Under the pieces are notes generated by a model. It was not told the DNA's origin. It did not search any database and saw only the letters and a list, made by a program, of their open reading frames with translations. Shown piece after piece: positions 11,632 to 23,317 of a stretch of 64,000 bases of DNA. The stretch's first letter is position 1; each line of letters opens with the position of its first letter. Made by a program: the position numbers and the translations under genes. Origin of the DNA: Przewalskia tangutica (Eukaryota; Streptophyta; Magnoliopsida; Solanales; Solanaceae); NCBI GenBank assembly GCA_029844215.1, contig CM056738.1, positions 42,172,388 through 42,236,387 on the forward strand, read 5' to 3'.

Positions 11632-12488
11632 TGTTTGAAATTTAACTATGTGAATTGAGTTTCTTCCATCCTTAATGACTTAAACATATGGGCTTCACAT
11701 GTCGGAAACATCGTTTCTTCGCACATGCCTAATCTACTAAATGAGTAGATGATATTAGTGCCCGTCAAATTTCGTTAAGAGATGAAAGAGATATTGGTGC
11801 ACAAAGTAAGGTGTTTGAGACATGAAAAAATGGATTGTTTTTGGACAAATAACAAATCTCCCACATAGGTAGAACATGGAAAGATTAAGCACTATATAAA
11901 CTCTATTTTTGAGTAAGGATTTGGACCTCAAAGGGTAACCCATGTGTTTAGAAGAGGGAGGACCTATGTGAGCTTGGGTTTGAGGCTAAGCCCTACACGT
12001 GCACCTCCGCTGCCCATCCAGGCTTGGGTTTGTGGGCTATGGGCTATTTTTTGAAATTTTCTTTTTGGTCCCTGAAATATTTCTTATTTATATTTTGGAC
12101 CTGAAAGTTTTAAAATGTTGCAACTAATCTGGAAAGTTGCAACTAGTCTGACTTCAACAGTCAAAAACGCCCTCCTCTTCCCTATAAATTAAACTCTTCT
12201 GATTCAGTTCTAATATAACAGAATAAAAGAAGAGTTTTAATACAGAACAACACACAAAACAGAGAAATCCTCCCCTTCAGCAATTTGTTCGATATTTATT
12301 TTTCTTCGCTAGAATGAACCTTGTCTGCTTTGTATTGTCGATTGTTGCTGTTTTATCTTGGGAGACTATTGTCCATTACCATAAAACATATACATACGAG
12401 ACAATTTTGTCTTAAATACAATGATCCATCTCTCGACTCAACGTTTGTTTGATTTTGTTTAACCTTTCTTACACCATTTTTACTTACA
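11632..12488 (+). mobile_element. 5' LTR of internally deleted copia element
   Basis: It starts TGTTTGAAATTTAAC and ends TTTTACTTACA and is clearly homologous along its length to 14605-15479. A TATA-like CTATATAAACTC lies near 11891. The flank 11628-11631 is AATT, matching 15480-15483 after the 3' LTR; AAATT is also possible, because the fifth base is ambiguous with the terminal A. Confidence 0.85.
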
Positions 12489-12523
12489 GTTTAAGACAAA
12501 AAAATTCGGAGTGTTCGAAAGAT

Positions 12524-14040
12524 GGTTGTAAATGAACCGAGGACAATTAAGGAAGCATTGTCAACTCCAGAAGAACCGCTTTGAAAAGAAGCTATAGAAA
12601 GTGAAATATATTCCATCATGCAAAACCATACTTGGGAAATGGTTGATCTTCCTCCGGAAAGCAAACATTTGGGTTGTAAGTGGATACTTAAAAGAAAGTA
12701 CAAAGCATGTGGATCTATTGACAAGTATAAATCTAGATTAGTAGTCAAAGGCTACAGACAAAAGGAAGGCCTCGATTACTTCGACACATACTCCCCTTTG
12801 TCTAGATTAACGTCCATAAGGATATTCATAGCCATTGCAGCTTTGCATGACCGTGAGATACATCAACTGGATGTAAAGACAATTTTCATAAATAGAGAGT
12901 TGGAAGAGGAAATATACATGGAACAACTCGAGGGGTATGTGGTTCCAGGACAAGAAAATAAATTAGGTCGACTTGTTAAGTCTCTGTACGGACTCAATCA
13001 AGCCCCGAAACAATGGCATGAAAAGTTTGACAATACTTTATTATCAAAAGATTTCTCCATAAATGAATGTGATAAATGTATCTATATAAAAGGGAACTCT
13101 GACTCATTTGTCATGATATGTCTTTACGTAGATGACATGCTCATCACCGGAAGTAGTCTAAATTTGATCCTGGAAACCAAGAATATGTTGAAATAATGTT
13201 TTGACATAAAAGATATGGGTATTGCAGATGTAATCTTAGAAATTAAGATTTCTAAGACATCTGATGGGCTGGTCTTTTCTCAATCTCATTACATTGAAGA
13301 TGTTTTGAGGAAATTTGATGTATTGACAGTCCTCCTATGAAGTCACCAATGGATATGAATCATAAAATTGATAATAATCGTGGTGCACTCATATCCCAAG
13401 AGTGTTATGCGCAGGTCATTGGTAGTTTAATGTACATTACAAACTGCACCCAACCCGATATCGCTTATCCAGTCAAAAAGTTGGCTAGGTTTACTCGTAA
13501 TCCTGAAATTGATCACTAGAAGGTGTTAAATTGGATACTACGATATCTAAAATATTCAATGACTTATGGATTACAGTATTCTAGATATCCAACCGTATTG
13601 GAAGGATACAGTAATGCAAACTGAATATCGGACATAAATAACATCAAATCCACCAGTGGGTATCTTTTTACAATTGGTAGTGGGGATGTGTCTTGAAAGT
13701 CCTCTAAGTAAACATGCATCGCCCGATCCACGATGGAATCAGAGTTTATTGATTGGATAAAGCAAGAGAATAAGCATAATGACTTCACGACTTCTTAGAG
13801 AATATCCCTTATTGGGATAAACCCGTACCTTCGGTGATGATTCACTGTGACAGCCAATCGACTTTAGAAAGGGCACAAAATAGTATGTACAACGGCAAAT
13901 CTAGACATAAGACCTTTAGGTAGTTGATCACTATGGGTGTCATTTCCATTGATTATGTCAAATCAAAGGATAACATAGCAGATCAATTAACTAAGGCCTA
14001 CCCAAAGATTAAATATTATGCATGTTTTGGGGAATGAGCA
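12524..14040 (+). pseudogene. Copia reverse transcriptase-RNase H, decayed
   Basis: Translation from 12524 gives the copia RT start (RTIKEALSTPEE, then a stop). From 12618 comes QNHTWEMVDLPP, the LGCKWILKRKYK box, RLVVKGYRQKEGLDY, HQLDVKTIF (first catalytic Asp) and LYGLNQAPKQWHEKFDN, then YVDDMLITGS near 13126-13155 with the catalytic YVDD. RNase H follows (QVIGSLMYITN, 13337-13519) with several stops; the C-terminal SKDNIADQLTKAY box is near 13965-14000. The enzyme would convert element RNA to DNA. Stops at about 12583, 13195, 13337 and beyond make it non-functional. Confidence 0.85.
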
Positions 14041-14604
14041 TAAAATCCAAATAATAAAAATCTTTATGGTGGTAACCCAATCTTACTGACTGGAGATCCC
14101 AGGAATTTAGTTCAATGGAAAAACTAAACTGTAAATGTTGAGTTTTAGCGCTTTACTTGAAGTAAGATCACTTCAGATTATTATTCTTTAAATAGTTACA
14201 ATTCCAAAGTTGTTCCCGCGATAGACATTAAGTGTTACTTGCATAATGGGTAAATGATAAGTTTCTAAAACTTTTAAGGATTCATAACACTTGCAAGTGG
14301 GGTATAACAGGATACCTTATAGGAGATCACCTATTTAAGAATCCAAAAGTTGTCCATGGCCACAACGGACAAAATAATAAGAAGAAATGAATAAGGGGAG
14401 TTATTGTATTGATATCATTGTCTTGATTTACACTAAACACTGACGGTTCAAGACATAACATTCACGGCGCAGTAAGTAAATCTGATGGTAATCGACTAAG
14501 GAAGGTTCAAAGCTGAAAGCTACCTTCCAGATGCAATATCTTTCCGCTGAAAGATTGCTGAATTTTGACACCATGTGTACACCAATTCTCTTTTAAGAGG
14601 GGAT

Positions 14605-15479
14605 TGTTGGAAATTTAATTATGTGGGATTGAGTTTCTCCCGTCTTTAGTGACTTAAACACATGGGCCCCCGCATGTCAGAAATATCGTTTCTTCGCACA
14701 TGCCTAATCTACTAAATGAGTAGATGATATTAGTGTCAAGTATTGTCAAATTTTGTTAAGAGATGAAAGAGATATTGGTGCACAAATTAAAGTGTTTGAG
14801 ATATGAAAAGATGGATTGTTTTTGGCCAAATAACAAATCTCCCACATATGTAGAAGATGTAAGGATTAAGCACTACATAAACTCTATTTTTTAGTAAGTG
14901 TTTGAGACTCCAAGAGGTAACCCATGTGTTTAGAAAAGGGAGGACCTATGTGAGCTTGGGTTCGGGGCTAATCCCCACACGCGCACCATCGGCGCCCGCC
15001 CGCCCGTCCGGTTTAGGCTCAGTCTCGGGTCTTAGGGTCATTTTTTTCTGAAATTTTCTTTTTAGTCCCTTAAATGTTTCTTATTTATATTTTGGACCTG
15101 AAAATTTTGAAACGTTGCAACTAGTCTTCAACAGTCAGAAACACCCTCCTCTTCCCTACCCTCCTCTTCCCTATAAATTAAACTCTTATGATTCAGTTCT
15201 AATATAACAGAATAAAAGAATATTTTTAATACATAACAACACACAAAACATAGAAATCCTCTCCTTCAGCAATCTGTTCGATATTCTTTTTCTTCGCTAG
15301 AATCAACCTTGTCTTCTTTGCATTGTTGATTGTTGCTTTTTTTTATTGGAAGACTATTGTCCATTACCGTAAATATATATATATATACGAGGCAATTTTT
15401 TCTTAAAGACAGTGAGTCATATCTCGACTCAGCGTTTGTTTGATTATGTTTAACCTTTCTTACACAATTCTTACCTACA
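14605..15479 (+). mobile_element. 3' LTR of the deleted copia element
   Basis: It begins TGTTGGAAATTTAATT after the purine tract and ends TTACCTACA, matching the 5' LTR throughout, with substitutions and a short CCCTCCTCTT duplication near 15145-15170. Confidence 0.85.
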
Positions 15480-15483
15480 AATT

Positions 15484-16504
15484 ATGGTGTGAGCCATGTC
15501 CTTTTGCTATATGGATGCTTCTACAAATCACTTTATGAGACTTCCACTTGTTTATGGTGACTACCTTTAAACTTGGAAAAAATCTGACCGGCAGAAAATT
15601 GGATATAATAGGTTTAAAGTTTAGAAATAAAGTGAATATTTGATGGTGACCGTTACAAGGTACATGTCTCTTTTCTTCATGTATATATACATTTTGAATA
15701 TATATATAATATACATGTAGGAATTTGTTTTAACTTTCATATCAAAGAGAAATTTCATAAAACAATATAAGATAAAACACAAACAGCATGATTGTCAATT
15801 GTGATCCAAAAGTGTAATCGATTCAATTCATCCAGATTTAAATGGTTGGGTAAAGGCTAAGTTAAGTGTAGGGAAAATAACTCTATCCAAGTTCAGCTAA
15901 GGCTACATTACTAATCCAAATAAACTCCTGATATAATTTAATCAATAAATAAAAAGAACGAAAAAAAGGACAAACGAATAGTTTGATTGTAGGACAGGAA
16001 ATTCACTTATGGAACAATGATCATTTAGCAACTCAATCTTATAGTTCAAATTACAAAGAAAACTAAACACAACCCGATAAATAAAGAGATAACGGTCAAA
16101 AATTGACATGGAGTATATATAAATATATATTAAAAACACCTAGTTGAGAAGATGGTGATAGTTCATATAGAAAAAGGGAATAGTTAATAATTGGTCTAGT
16201 CAATTTCGAGGTGTGTTTTAGTACATAGAGGGAGATAATTCAGATAGAAAATGAAAACAACTTATAATTGGGAATGAAACTCGCAAAAAAGTAATAGTTC
16301 ATATGTTTTTTCAACCATTATCTCATAAATAAACAATAAGGAATTAGTGATTTTAATTGAATGAGTTGTGTTGTGATTGCGCGTCAATTTATCCAAATCC
16401 GATTCATTTTGATTTAAGAAACTTTTAGATAGAGTGAGTCGTGACTATGTTCATTGCCTCAACTTGTTAATAAGACTCGTCGATTTTGCGCATTATGGAA
16501 ATTT
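15484..16504. other. Spacer of about 1 kb without a recognisable gene
   Basis: A+T-rich DNA with TATA runs near 15683-15712 and 16112-16128. Both strands have only short frames, none with a familiar motif. Confidence 0.45.
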
Positions 16505-16509
16505 GAAAG

Positions 16510-19076
16510 TGTAATGATCCTCCAGGTCATTTTACGCATTTAACTCTTTTTTTATAAAAAAATATCCTTTCCATAGCTTTGCCTTGGTAATCATGATTTG
16601 CGGGGATAGGTGGCGTGGTTTCCGAGGAAATCGGGTGGGTTTCGAATCAATTTTAGTGAAAATGGAAGTTCTTAAGTTAAGATTTTAGAAAGTTTGAACA
16701 AAGTCAAACCTAGGGTAAAAGCGTCCATATCGAAATTTCATTGATTCCATTAGCTATGGAATATAATTTTTGACGTAGTCGAGTCATTGGTTCGGATCCA
16801 ACGGCTTCGAGAATGTTTCGAATCGTTCGGCGAAAACTAGTGAAATTCTAAATTAAAAGTTGATCACGATCAACATCTGGTCAAGACAACTTTTTCTCAT
16901 ATTTTTTAATACACGAGCAGGTCCTTAGCGTGTTTTATGACTAAAAAGCATATTTATTTGTGTCTGGAGGATTCCGGACGAGTTTCGAGTGTCGAAACCA
17001 CAAAATTCAATTGCTGGTTTTTCAGTTGGTGGTGCTCACCCGATAACCCTTCGTGATTACGTGGAGAGCTGTCACGATTGCGAGGTAGGGGAAAGGTTGG
17101 TCTTCGTAGTTGCGTGGGGGATTACGTGGAACCAGTCGAGTAGCAGTGAATCGCGATCATGGACCAGGCCTTGCTATCGCGGAAGGTAAGTGTGGGCCGG
17201 GTCGCAAAGACCCATCACGATTGGGCTATCATCAATCACAATGAGTTGGGTCACTAGCAATGACCTTCTTCTCCAAGTCTGATTTTGGACTTCATTTCCT
17301 CATAATTTAAATTCTAGAGCTTGGGTTGGGGAGATTTCAAGGAGGTTTTACTCGTCTAAGCTTGGGGGTAAGATGCTAACCCTAAATCTTCAGTTTCCAT
17401 TTATTCCTTTCATTATTTAGAAATTAAGTCATGATTTGGGATTAGAAATTTGGGGCTTTTAGCCCTAGCATAGAATTAAGATTTTCATGAAATTAGGTGT
17501 TGATTCATTCTTAATTCTGGATGATTTTATAGATTTAGCTTAATTAGGCTATGTGTAAACTATTCCTGGGGCACGAGTTTGGCTATTTTGGGTTCATTTT
17601 TTATTCCGGATAAAGTATAGTAATATGGGTGACGATAGACTCGTGTATTCATATAGAAGGCGTAATTGATAAATTTGGATCGAGTTGAGGCTTCTTTGAA
17701 GAAAAAGGCGGTCATTTGAGGGGTTCATGGTATGTTGATCGGCCTTCAAAGTATGTTAAGACTTGACTTCATTTGAGGGAAATTTTCACTAATTAAAGGT
17801 TAAAATTGGATTAATAAGGGGTTATGTGTGTTACGGTTGGGGTTTCGTACCCCTGATGTGATGGGCATTTGTACGAGTACTGGTGTATTTGTATGGTACT
17901 TAATGAAAAGTAGAATAAATTTGTGATGGGGATATGCATGTGAGCCTTTGGGCATTAGAGGCAGTGTTAAATCTACTGACTTGGTATGGTTGTTGATGAT
18001 GTGGGCTTGATAGCCATGTTTGACTTATACTTGATTGATTGTGTGAAATCTTTAATAACCTTGTCCATTCTTGAAAAACTATTATGTGAATAAAAATAGA
18101 AATAATGGCTATTAAAGTCTGATATTTGATAGATTTATGTGAATTGTTGGCTGCAGTTGTTGAGTTATTCATATTTATACGCTCAATGTGCATTGGTTAC
18201 GAAGGGATTGGGTCGCACGCCAGCAACATGTTGCATTATAATGCAAAAAATGTAATAACTTTATATGATTTTGAGTATGAGTATGTCCTTGAGGCTTGTA
18301 TCCGATGTGACCAAGGAGGTCTTTATAGATGTCGGGTGATTTATGGACCTCGTGAGTCCCCCGTGGGTCACATCTTCCGTATAATCCCTGAAACCGTGTG
18401 TATATACAGAGCATACTGCATTTGCATTTCTCAGTTTTTTATTCAGTTGTGTGATTGATTTCTTAATTGATTTTCTTGGTTATTTGACTATATGGAATAT
18501 TTTGATAGGTGTTTTAAGTGGACTTTCTTATACTCTGTATTTGGTGATGATTCCGATTGAATTGACTCAGTATTGTTAAGATAAGGAAGATTTTTCTACT
18601 TACGTCGTCACTACTTTTTTATTGTCGGTTTATCATAAATTTTTTGAACACGTACACTTTCTGCACTTTTTTGTATAGATTCAACTCCAGGTACTAGTGA
18701 AGTTCGCCGGATCTAGTGAATCATGCGGAGCTTACACTCAGAGGATGTGGTGAGCTGCCTGGCTATTTCGCAGCAACCCTTCCTCCCTCTATCTTATTAT
18801 AGTATTGTCATTTTCGTACTATTCAGACTTTGTATCTAGAGTTTTAGATATATATTGGCTATTACTTAGACACTGGACTTTGGGTGGATCGTATTCGTAT
18901 TTAGTTTTTGACTTCCGCTTTTCTATTTATAAAGACTTATTATTATGGATAATGCTTCTTTTATTTTATTGCTTCTTCGTATTTACTTAATTGTTATATG
19001 TTCAGGACTTGACTTACCTAACCTATTGATGGGAAAATAGGTGCCATCACGACTTAAGTATTTTTGGGTCATGACA
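16510..19076 (+). mobile_element. Solo LTR of a gypsy chromovirus (Tekay/Galadriel-like)
   Basis: The block begins TGTAATGATCCTCCAGGTCA and ends TTTTTGGGTCATGACA, a decayed form of the 'TGTAACGACCCGGCCGG...TTTGGGTCGTGACA' LTR common in Solanaceae. It contains the expected phrases ('GTTCGGATCCAACGGC', 'CGAGAATGTTTCGAATCG', a CGCGATC-rich segment near 17150, 'CCAGGTACTAGTGAAGTTCG'). No internal coding, primer site or partner LTR was found. AAAGTG occurs at both edges (16506-16511 and 19076-19081), but out of register for a clean 5-bp duplication. Length about 2567 bp. Open frames in it are chance. Confidence 0.75.
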
Positions 19077-19081
19077 AAGTG

Positions 19082-20020
19082 AATTATTGAGTAGTGACAA
19101 GAGAATAATTAAGATATATCTTGTAACAAAAAAGACGTGGGATGATTGGAGTGGTGGCATGCCACATTTGATGACCTATTGCACATGAATATATCTGATA
19201 GTGATGCCAAATGCCAGCTCCGAGTCTTTCAAATCATGCCTTTCCTAATATGAAACTGGAAAATGCTAGTATGGTGACTAGTGAGGGTTTGTTTTCACTC
19301 TAACGAAGCAAATTCGGCCTAATTAGACGCTTCGGGTCCTATTAAACCAAGAATACCAATAATGTGTGGTGATTGATAGTATAAAGGAATAATTTGAAGA
19401 ACCTGTCTTTGGATTTTCTTTGTAAAATCTTATCTTTCTTGTGGTTGTGTATTATTAGTGTTGAACGTTAGGCGTGTTTAAGGCAAATAATCGAGTGCTT
19501 GCAATGGTCATGTGTATGGGATATTCTACAAGTGCCTTGCCAAAGGTAAAGCCTTTTAAAATATTATGATTAGTTAAACATCAATTGTCACAATTGAGTT
19601 CGCTTGAATATGCAATCTACTTTCAAAATATTTCAAACGCGTATATTTGTTGTGCTCTCTAGGCCCACAAATTACCATAAACTTTATTTATTTCTAAGTT
19701 TGAATTTGAAATCTCTAATATTTAAGAGCGCAAAAATCTCTCATTCATCGCAACCTCGATGATATCATTCTCAAAACTAATAGACTCGTTATACTTTTTA
19801 TGGTCAATTGGGTGATATCAAACTTAAATAGTAGGATGTAAGTTGAATCATCTTTTAAACTTTAAAGAAGAAACAGAGATATAAAAATACAAAAAAGAAA
19901 ACACTACAATACAAAGTATTTTTTGATGTTCATGGTGATTAAATTATAATTGTAATCTACTTGAAAAATCACAAAGTACTCTTTCAATTCTCGAAAAGAG
20001 AAAGGTAATAATTATGTTGG
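19082..20020. other. Spacer of about 0.9 kb, no gene recognised
   Basis: No motif or long frame identified; short A+T-rich frames only. It separates the solo LTR from the promoter-module array. Confidence 0.4.
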
Positions 20021-20264
20021 AACAGGACCACTAATGTAGTTTTAACTAAAACAAGCCTATGATACTTTAATAGGGATTATGTAATCTAATTACACGATGC
20101 CCAATATATTACAGTCCAATGTAATCTAACTACAAAAGACCCATATTACTAAATCATATTACCAAGAAATCATCCAGAATCAGCCGACACCGGTAGAAAA
20201 AGAAGACAAAAGACATTTGTGGAAAAATATGACAGCAAGTCCCAACAAAAAAGAATGGACCCAT
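20021..20264 (+). pseudogene. Degenerate reading frame ahead of the module array (uncertain)
   Basis: Reading from 20021 gives a frame with a few stops but protein-like composition, including 'LHDAQYITVQCNLTTKDPYY' and a basic stretch GRKRRQK near 20190-20215. Its position just before the promoter modules would suit the 3' end of a viral or retroelement gene. I cannot identify the family by eye; treat it as a possible coding remnant. Confidence 0.25.
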
Positions 20265-20550
20265 GAAGATAACACATTTCAAGAAGAGACAAAACTATGA
20301 CAGACAAGATATTATGAATTTTTTTTAGCATAACAAGAATACATGAAGAAAAGAAACATCAGAGGACAAATGTTCGTCAAAACAATCTTGAAAAATGTAA
20401 ACTTTTTACTGTAGCAAATAGTGGCTTTTTACTATAGCATAATGTAGCTATAATTTTATAATAGTAAAGTCGACATTTACTGTGGCAATAGTAAAGCAAC
20501 CGACTACTGTAGCAATAATGGTAATACTACTGTAGCAAGTCGAGATTATC

Positions 20551-20561
20551 TATATAAAGAG
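20551..20561 (+). promoter_or_regulatory. TATA box, module 1
   Basis: TATATAAAGAG, downstream of a run of ACTGTAGCA repeats. The same box is at 21200-21210, 21834-21844 and 34527-34537, with a TATTTAAAGAG variant at 22925-22935. Conservation in five places argues for promoter use in the ancestor. Confidence 0.55.
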
Positions 20562-20686
20562 CCTCATTTAATAATAAGTGCTTCTGTATTACTTGTATGT
20601 TATTTGGTAAGAACTAATATCAACTTGTCATCTATATTCTTACCCTTTTTAAGATTATTAGATAATGAAAAGATTCACCCCTAAAT

Positions 20687-20698
20687 TGGTATCAGAGC
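20687..20698 (+). other. tRNA-iMet primer-binding-like site, module 1
   Basis: TGGTATCAGAGC followed by GTGTAAAG. About 135 bp after the TATA box, as in a retroelement or pararetrovirus leader. Confidence 0.6.
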
Positions 20699-20922
20699 GT
20701 GTAAAGAGGCTGAATTTTCTCTAAAATTTACTTTTAATATATTAAGGTATTTTTATTTTAATAGTTGTAGGTTATAATTATATTTATCATGTTACACAAT
20801 CTTAATGTCTGTATTGGTAATATTTTTTTTAATATTATTCACTTGTTACAAGGTTTTGTAGACTTAAAGTATTATTATTTATAACTTGTGTTTTAAAGTA
20901 ATCTTATAAATTTTCTAATAAC

Positions 20923-21125
20923 ATGACGGTTTTACTATTACAACATTATTGCTACAATATGCTATACTAAAAAGTCACTATTTACTACAGTAAAAAGTTT
21001 ACATTTTTCAAGATTGTATCAGAGGACAAGTGTTCGTCAAAACAATCTTGAAAATGTAATTTTTTTACTGTAGCAAATAGTGACTTTTTACTGTAGCAAT
21101 AATATTGTAATAGTAAAGCCGTCAT
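20923..21125. repeat. Inverted repeat, arms about 90 bp, first copy
   Basis: The left arm (20923-21017) is the reverse complement of the promoter block in the right arm (21042-21125), with few mismatches and small indels. A 24-bp spacer carries GACAAGTGTTCGTC. Transcribed RNA or extruded DNA could form a long hairpin. Confidence 0.75.
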
Positions 21126-21440
21126 TTACTGTAGTAACAACAAAACAGCCGACTATTGTAGCAATAATTGTAATACTACTGTAGCAAGTCGATGTTATCT
21201 ATATAAAGAGACTCATTGTAGCCAGAAAAATATCCGAAATTTAATAGAAATTATCAGTAAAATTTGTTGTTAGAACTGATAATACCTAGGTAAGAGATTT
21301 TATTATGAATTAAATAATCCCTTTATCAGAATTGAATAAAAGAAGAAAATAGCAATCATTCTTTTGTTGTTCCGATTTTATTGTTAAAAATATATCTGGA
21401 ACTAAGAATCTTTGAGCTGATTTTCTTAGCAGGTACAACC

Positions 21441-21533
21441 ATGTCAACTCAGAGTGACAACTTTGATGAGTATATTATCAAGATTATGAATATCATCAAT
21501 CAAAACCATGAAATCCTTATCACCATATTATAA
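21441..21533 (+). CDS. Short ATG frame at the end of a module leader, copy 1
   Basis: It opens MSTQSDNFDEYIIKI after GCAGGTACAACC and stops after 30 codons. The second copy (23162-23317) reads further, so this copy is truncated. Ile/Asn-rich, possibly the N-terminus of a structural protein; no family recognised. Confidence 0.3.
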   Translation: MSTQSDNFDEYIIKIMNIINQNHEILITIL

Positions 21534-21833
21534 GAAAATACTCATCTTATTAAGACCCGTGAAGATAACACATTTCAAGAAGAGACAAAGCTATGATTGA
21601 CAAGATATTATGGAATTAAGAATACAAGAAGAAAACAAACATCATAGGACAAGTGTTCGTCAAAACAATCTTGAAAAATGTAAACTTTTTACTGTAGCAT
21701 ATATTGACTTTTTACTGTAGCACACTGTAGCTATAATTTTATAATAGTAAAGCCACTATTTACTGTAGCAATAGTAAAACAGTCGACTACTGTAGCAATA
21801 ATAGTAATACTACTGTAGCAAGTCGATGTTATC

Positions 21834-21844
21834 TATATAAAGAG
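21834..21844 (+). promoter_or_regulatory. TATA box, module 2
   Basis: TATATAAAGAG after an ACTGTAGCA cluster (about 21668-21815), followed by the long version of the leader, including a GTAACCAGAAAGATAATCCG box also seen after 34540. Confidence 0.55.
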
Positions 21845-22406
21845 CCTCATTGTAACCAGAAAGATAATCCGAAATTTGAATAGAAATCTTTCCTTGAGAA
21901 AACTTTGAAATTTTCACATGTTTAGCTAAACTCTTTAAGTCTATAACCCTTACCAAAACCAATATTATAATACTTGAGAAGTTACTTTGATAATTCTATA
22001 TTTAGAATCATACTAGTCTAGAAATCAACATCTTAAAAAGAATTTTACAAAAAGACTGTTGAGAAACTCCCAAGCATCTAAGCTATAAATCCTGTGAATT
22101 AAGTGGAAAGATAAAGGAAACAGTGTCAGGGTGGGTCGAGATCTCCGGTGATCTAAAATTCTGCTAAAAGGTATGACTCCTACACTACATGCTTTTATTT
22201 ATAGCCTTAATAAGTAGATATCTCTATAATTATGATATTGATACTAGTAAAATGTTATAGACATTTAATTAAAAAATGAATTCTTGTTTAATAATAATTG
22301 CTTCCGTATTACTTGTATGTTATTTGATAAGAACTAATATCAACTTGTCATCTATATTATTACCCTCTTTAGGATTATGAGATAATGAAAAGATTCGCCC
22401 CGAAAT

Positions 22407-22418
22407 TGGTATCAGAGC
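22407..22418 (+). other. tRNA-iMet primer-binding-like site, module 2
   Basis: Second exact TGGTATCAGAGC in the array, again followed by GTGTAAAG, about 565 bp after the TATA box because this leader is longer. Confidence 0.6.
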
Positions 22419-22645
22419 GTGTAAAGAGACTGAATTTTCTCTAAAATTTACTTTTAATATATTAAGGTATTTTTTTCTTTGAATAGTTGTAGGTTATAAT
22501 TCTATCTATCATGTTACACAATCTTAATGTTTGTATTGGTAATATACTTTTTATTATTATCCACATGTTACAAGGTATTTGTAGACTTAAAGTATTATTA
22601 TTTATAACTTGTGTTTTAAAGTAATCTTATAAATTTCCTAATAAC

Positions 22646-22849
22646 ATGACGACTTTACTATTACAATATTATTGCTACAGTATGCTATAGTAAAAAGTCA
22701 GTATTTTCTACAGTAAAAAATTTACATTTATCAAGATTGTATCAGAGGACAAGTGTTCGTCAAAACAATCTTGAAAATGTAAATTTTTTTACTGTAGCAA
22801 ATAGTGACTTTTTACTGTAGCAATAATGTTGTAATAGTAAAGTCGACAT
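22646..22849. repeat. Inverted repeat, arms about 90 bp, second copy
   Basis: Left arm 22646-22740, right arm 22765-22849, with the same 24-bp spacer as the first copy. Its conservation in both modules shows the palindrome predates the tandem duplication. Confidence 0.75.
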
Positions 22850-23161
22850 TTTACTGTAGCAACAGTAAAACAATCGATTACTGTAGTAATAATTGTAATA
22901 CTACTGTAGCAACTCGAGGTTATCTATTTAAAGAGACTCATTGTAACCAGAAAAAATATCCGAAATTCTATAGAAATTATCAGTAAAATTTGTTGTTAGA
23001 ACTGATAATACCTAGGTAAGAGCTTTTATTACGAATAAAGTAGACTATTTATCAGAATTGAATAAAATAAAAATGACAATCATTCTTTTGTTGTTCCGAT
23101 TTTATTATTAAAAATATATCTGAAATTAAGAATCTTTTAGCATTTCTTAGCAGGTACAGCC

Positions 23162-23317
23162 ATGTCAACTCAGAGTGACAACTTTGATGAGTATATTATC
23201 AAGATTATGAAAATTATCAACCAAAATCATGAAATCCTTATCACCAAATTACAAGAAAATACTGATCTTATTAAGACACATGAAGATAACACATTTCAAG
23301 AAGAGACAAAACTATGA
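23162..23317 (+). CDS. Short ATG frame at the end of a module leader, copy 2 (51 codons)
   Basis: It opens MSTQSDNFDEYIIKI and reads through NHEILITKLQEN to a stop within the next module's repeated block. Spacing of Ile/Leu suggests a short amphipathic helix or coiled coil. It may be the start of a viral or retroelement ORF whose body has been lost. No family assigned. Confidence 0.35.
   Translation: MSTQSDNFDEYIIKIMKIINQNHEILITKLQENTDLIKTHEDNTFQEETKL

Larger units (their letters stand above)
11632..15479 (+). mobile_element. Non-autonomous copia element with two LTRs and deleted gag-PR-IN
   Basis: The whole insertion is 3848 bp, bounded by related LTRs of 857 and 875 bp and an AATT/AAATT target duplication. 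The internal region starts GTTTAAGACAA, lacks gag, protease and integrase, and goes directly into the RT N-terminus. A purine run (AAGAGGGGAT, 14594-14604) precedes the 3' LTR as polypurine tract. The left-edge copia shares the TTTAAGACAA junction, so this family may use an unusual primer. The many differences between the LTRs suggest an old insertion. Confidence 0.85.

Noticed and set aside
15480..15640. Possible exon fragment right of the 11632 copia
   Set aside because: All frames have stops and no motif was recognised; too little to call a gene.
18126..18458. 110-codon frame in the solo LTR
   Set aside because: Inside a recognisable LTR, no family motifs, competing frames of similar length on the other strand.
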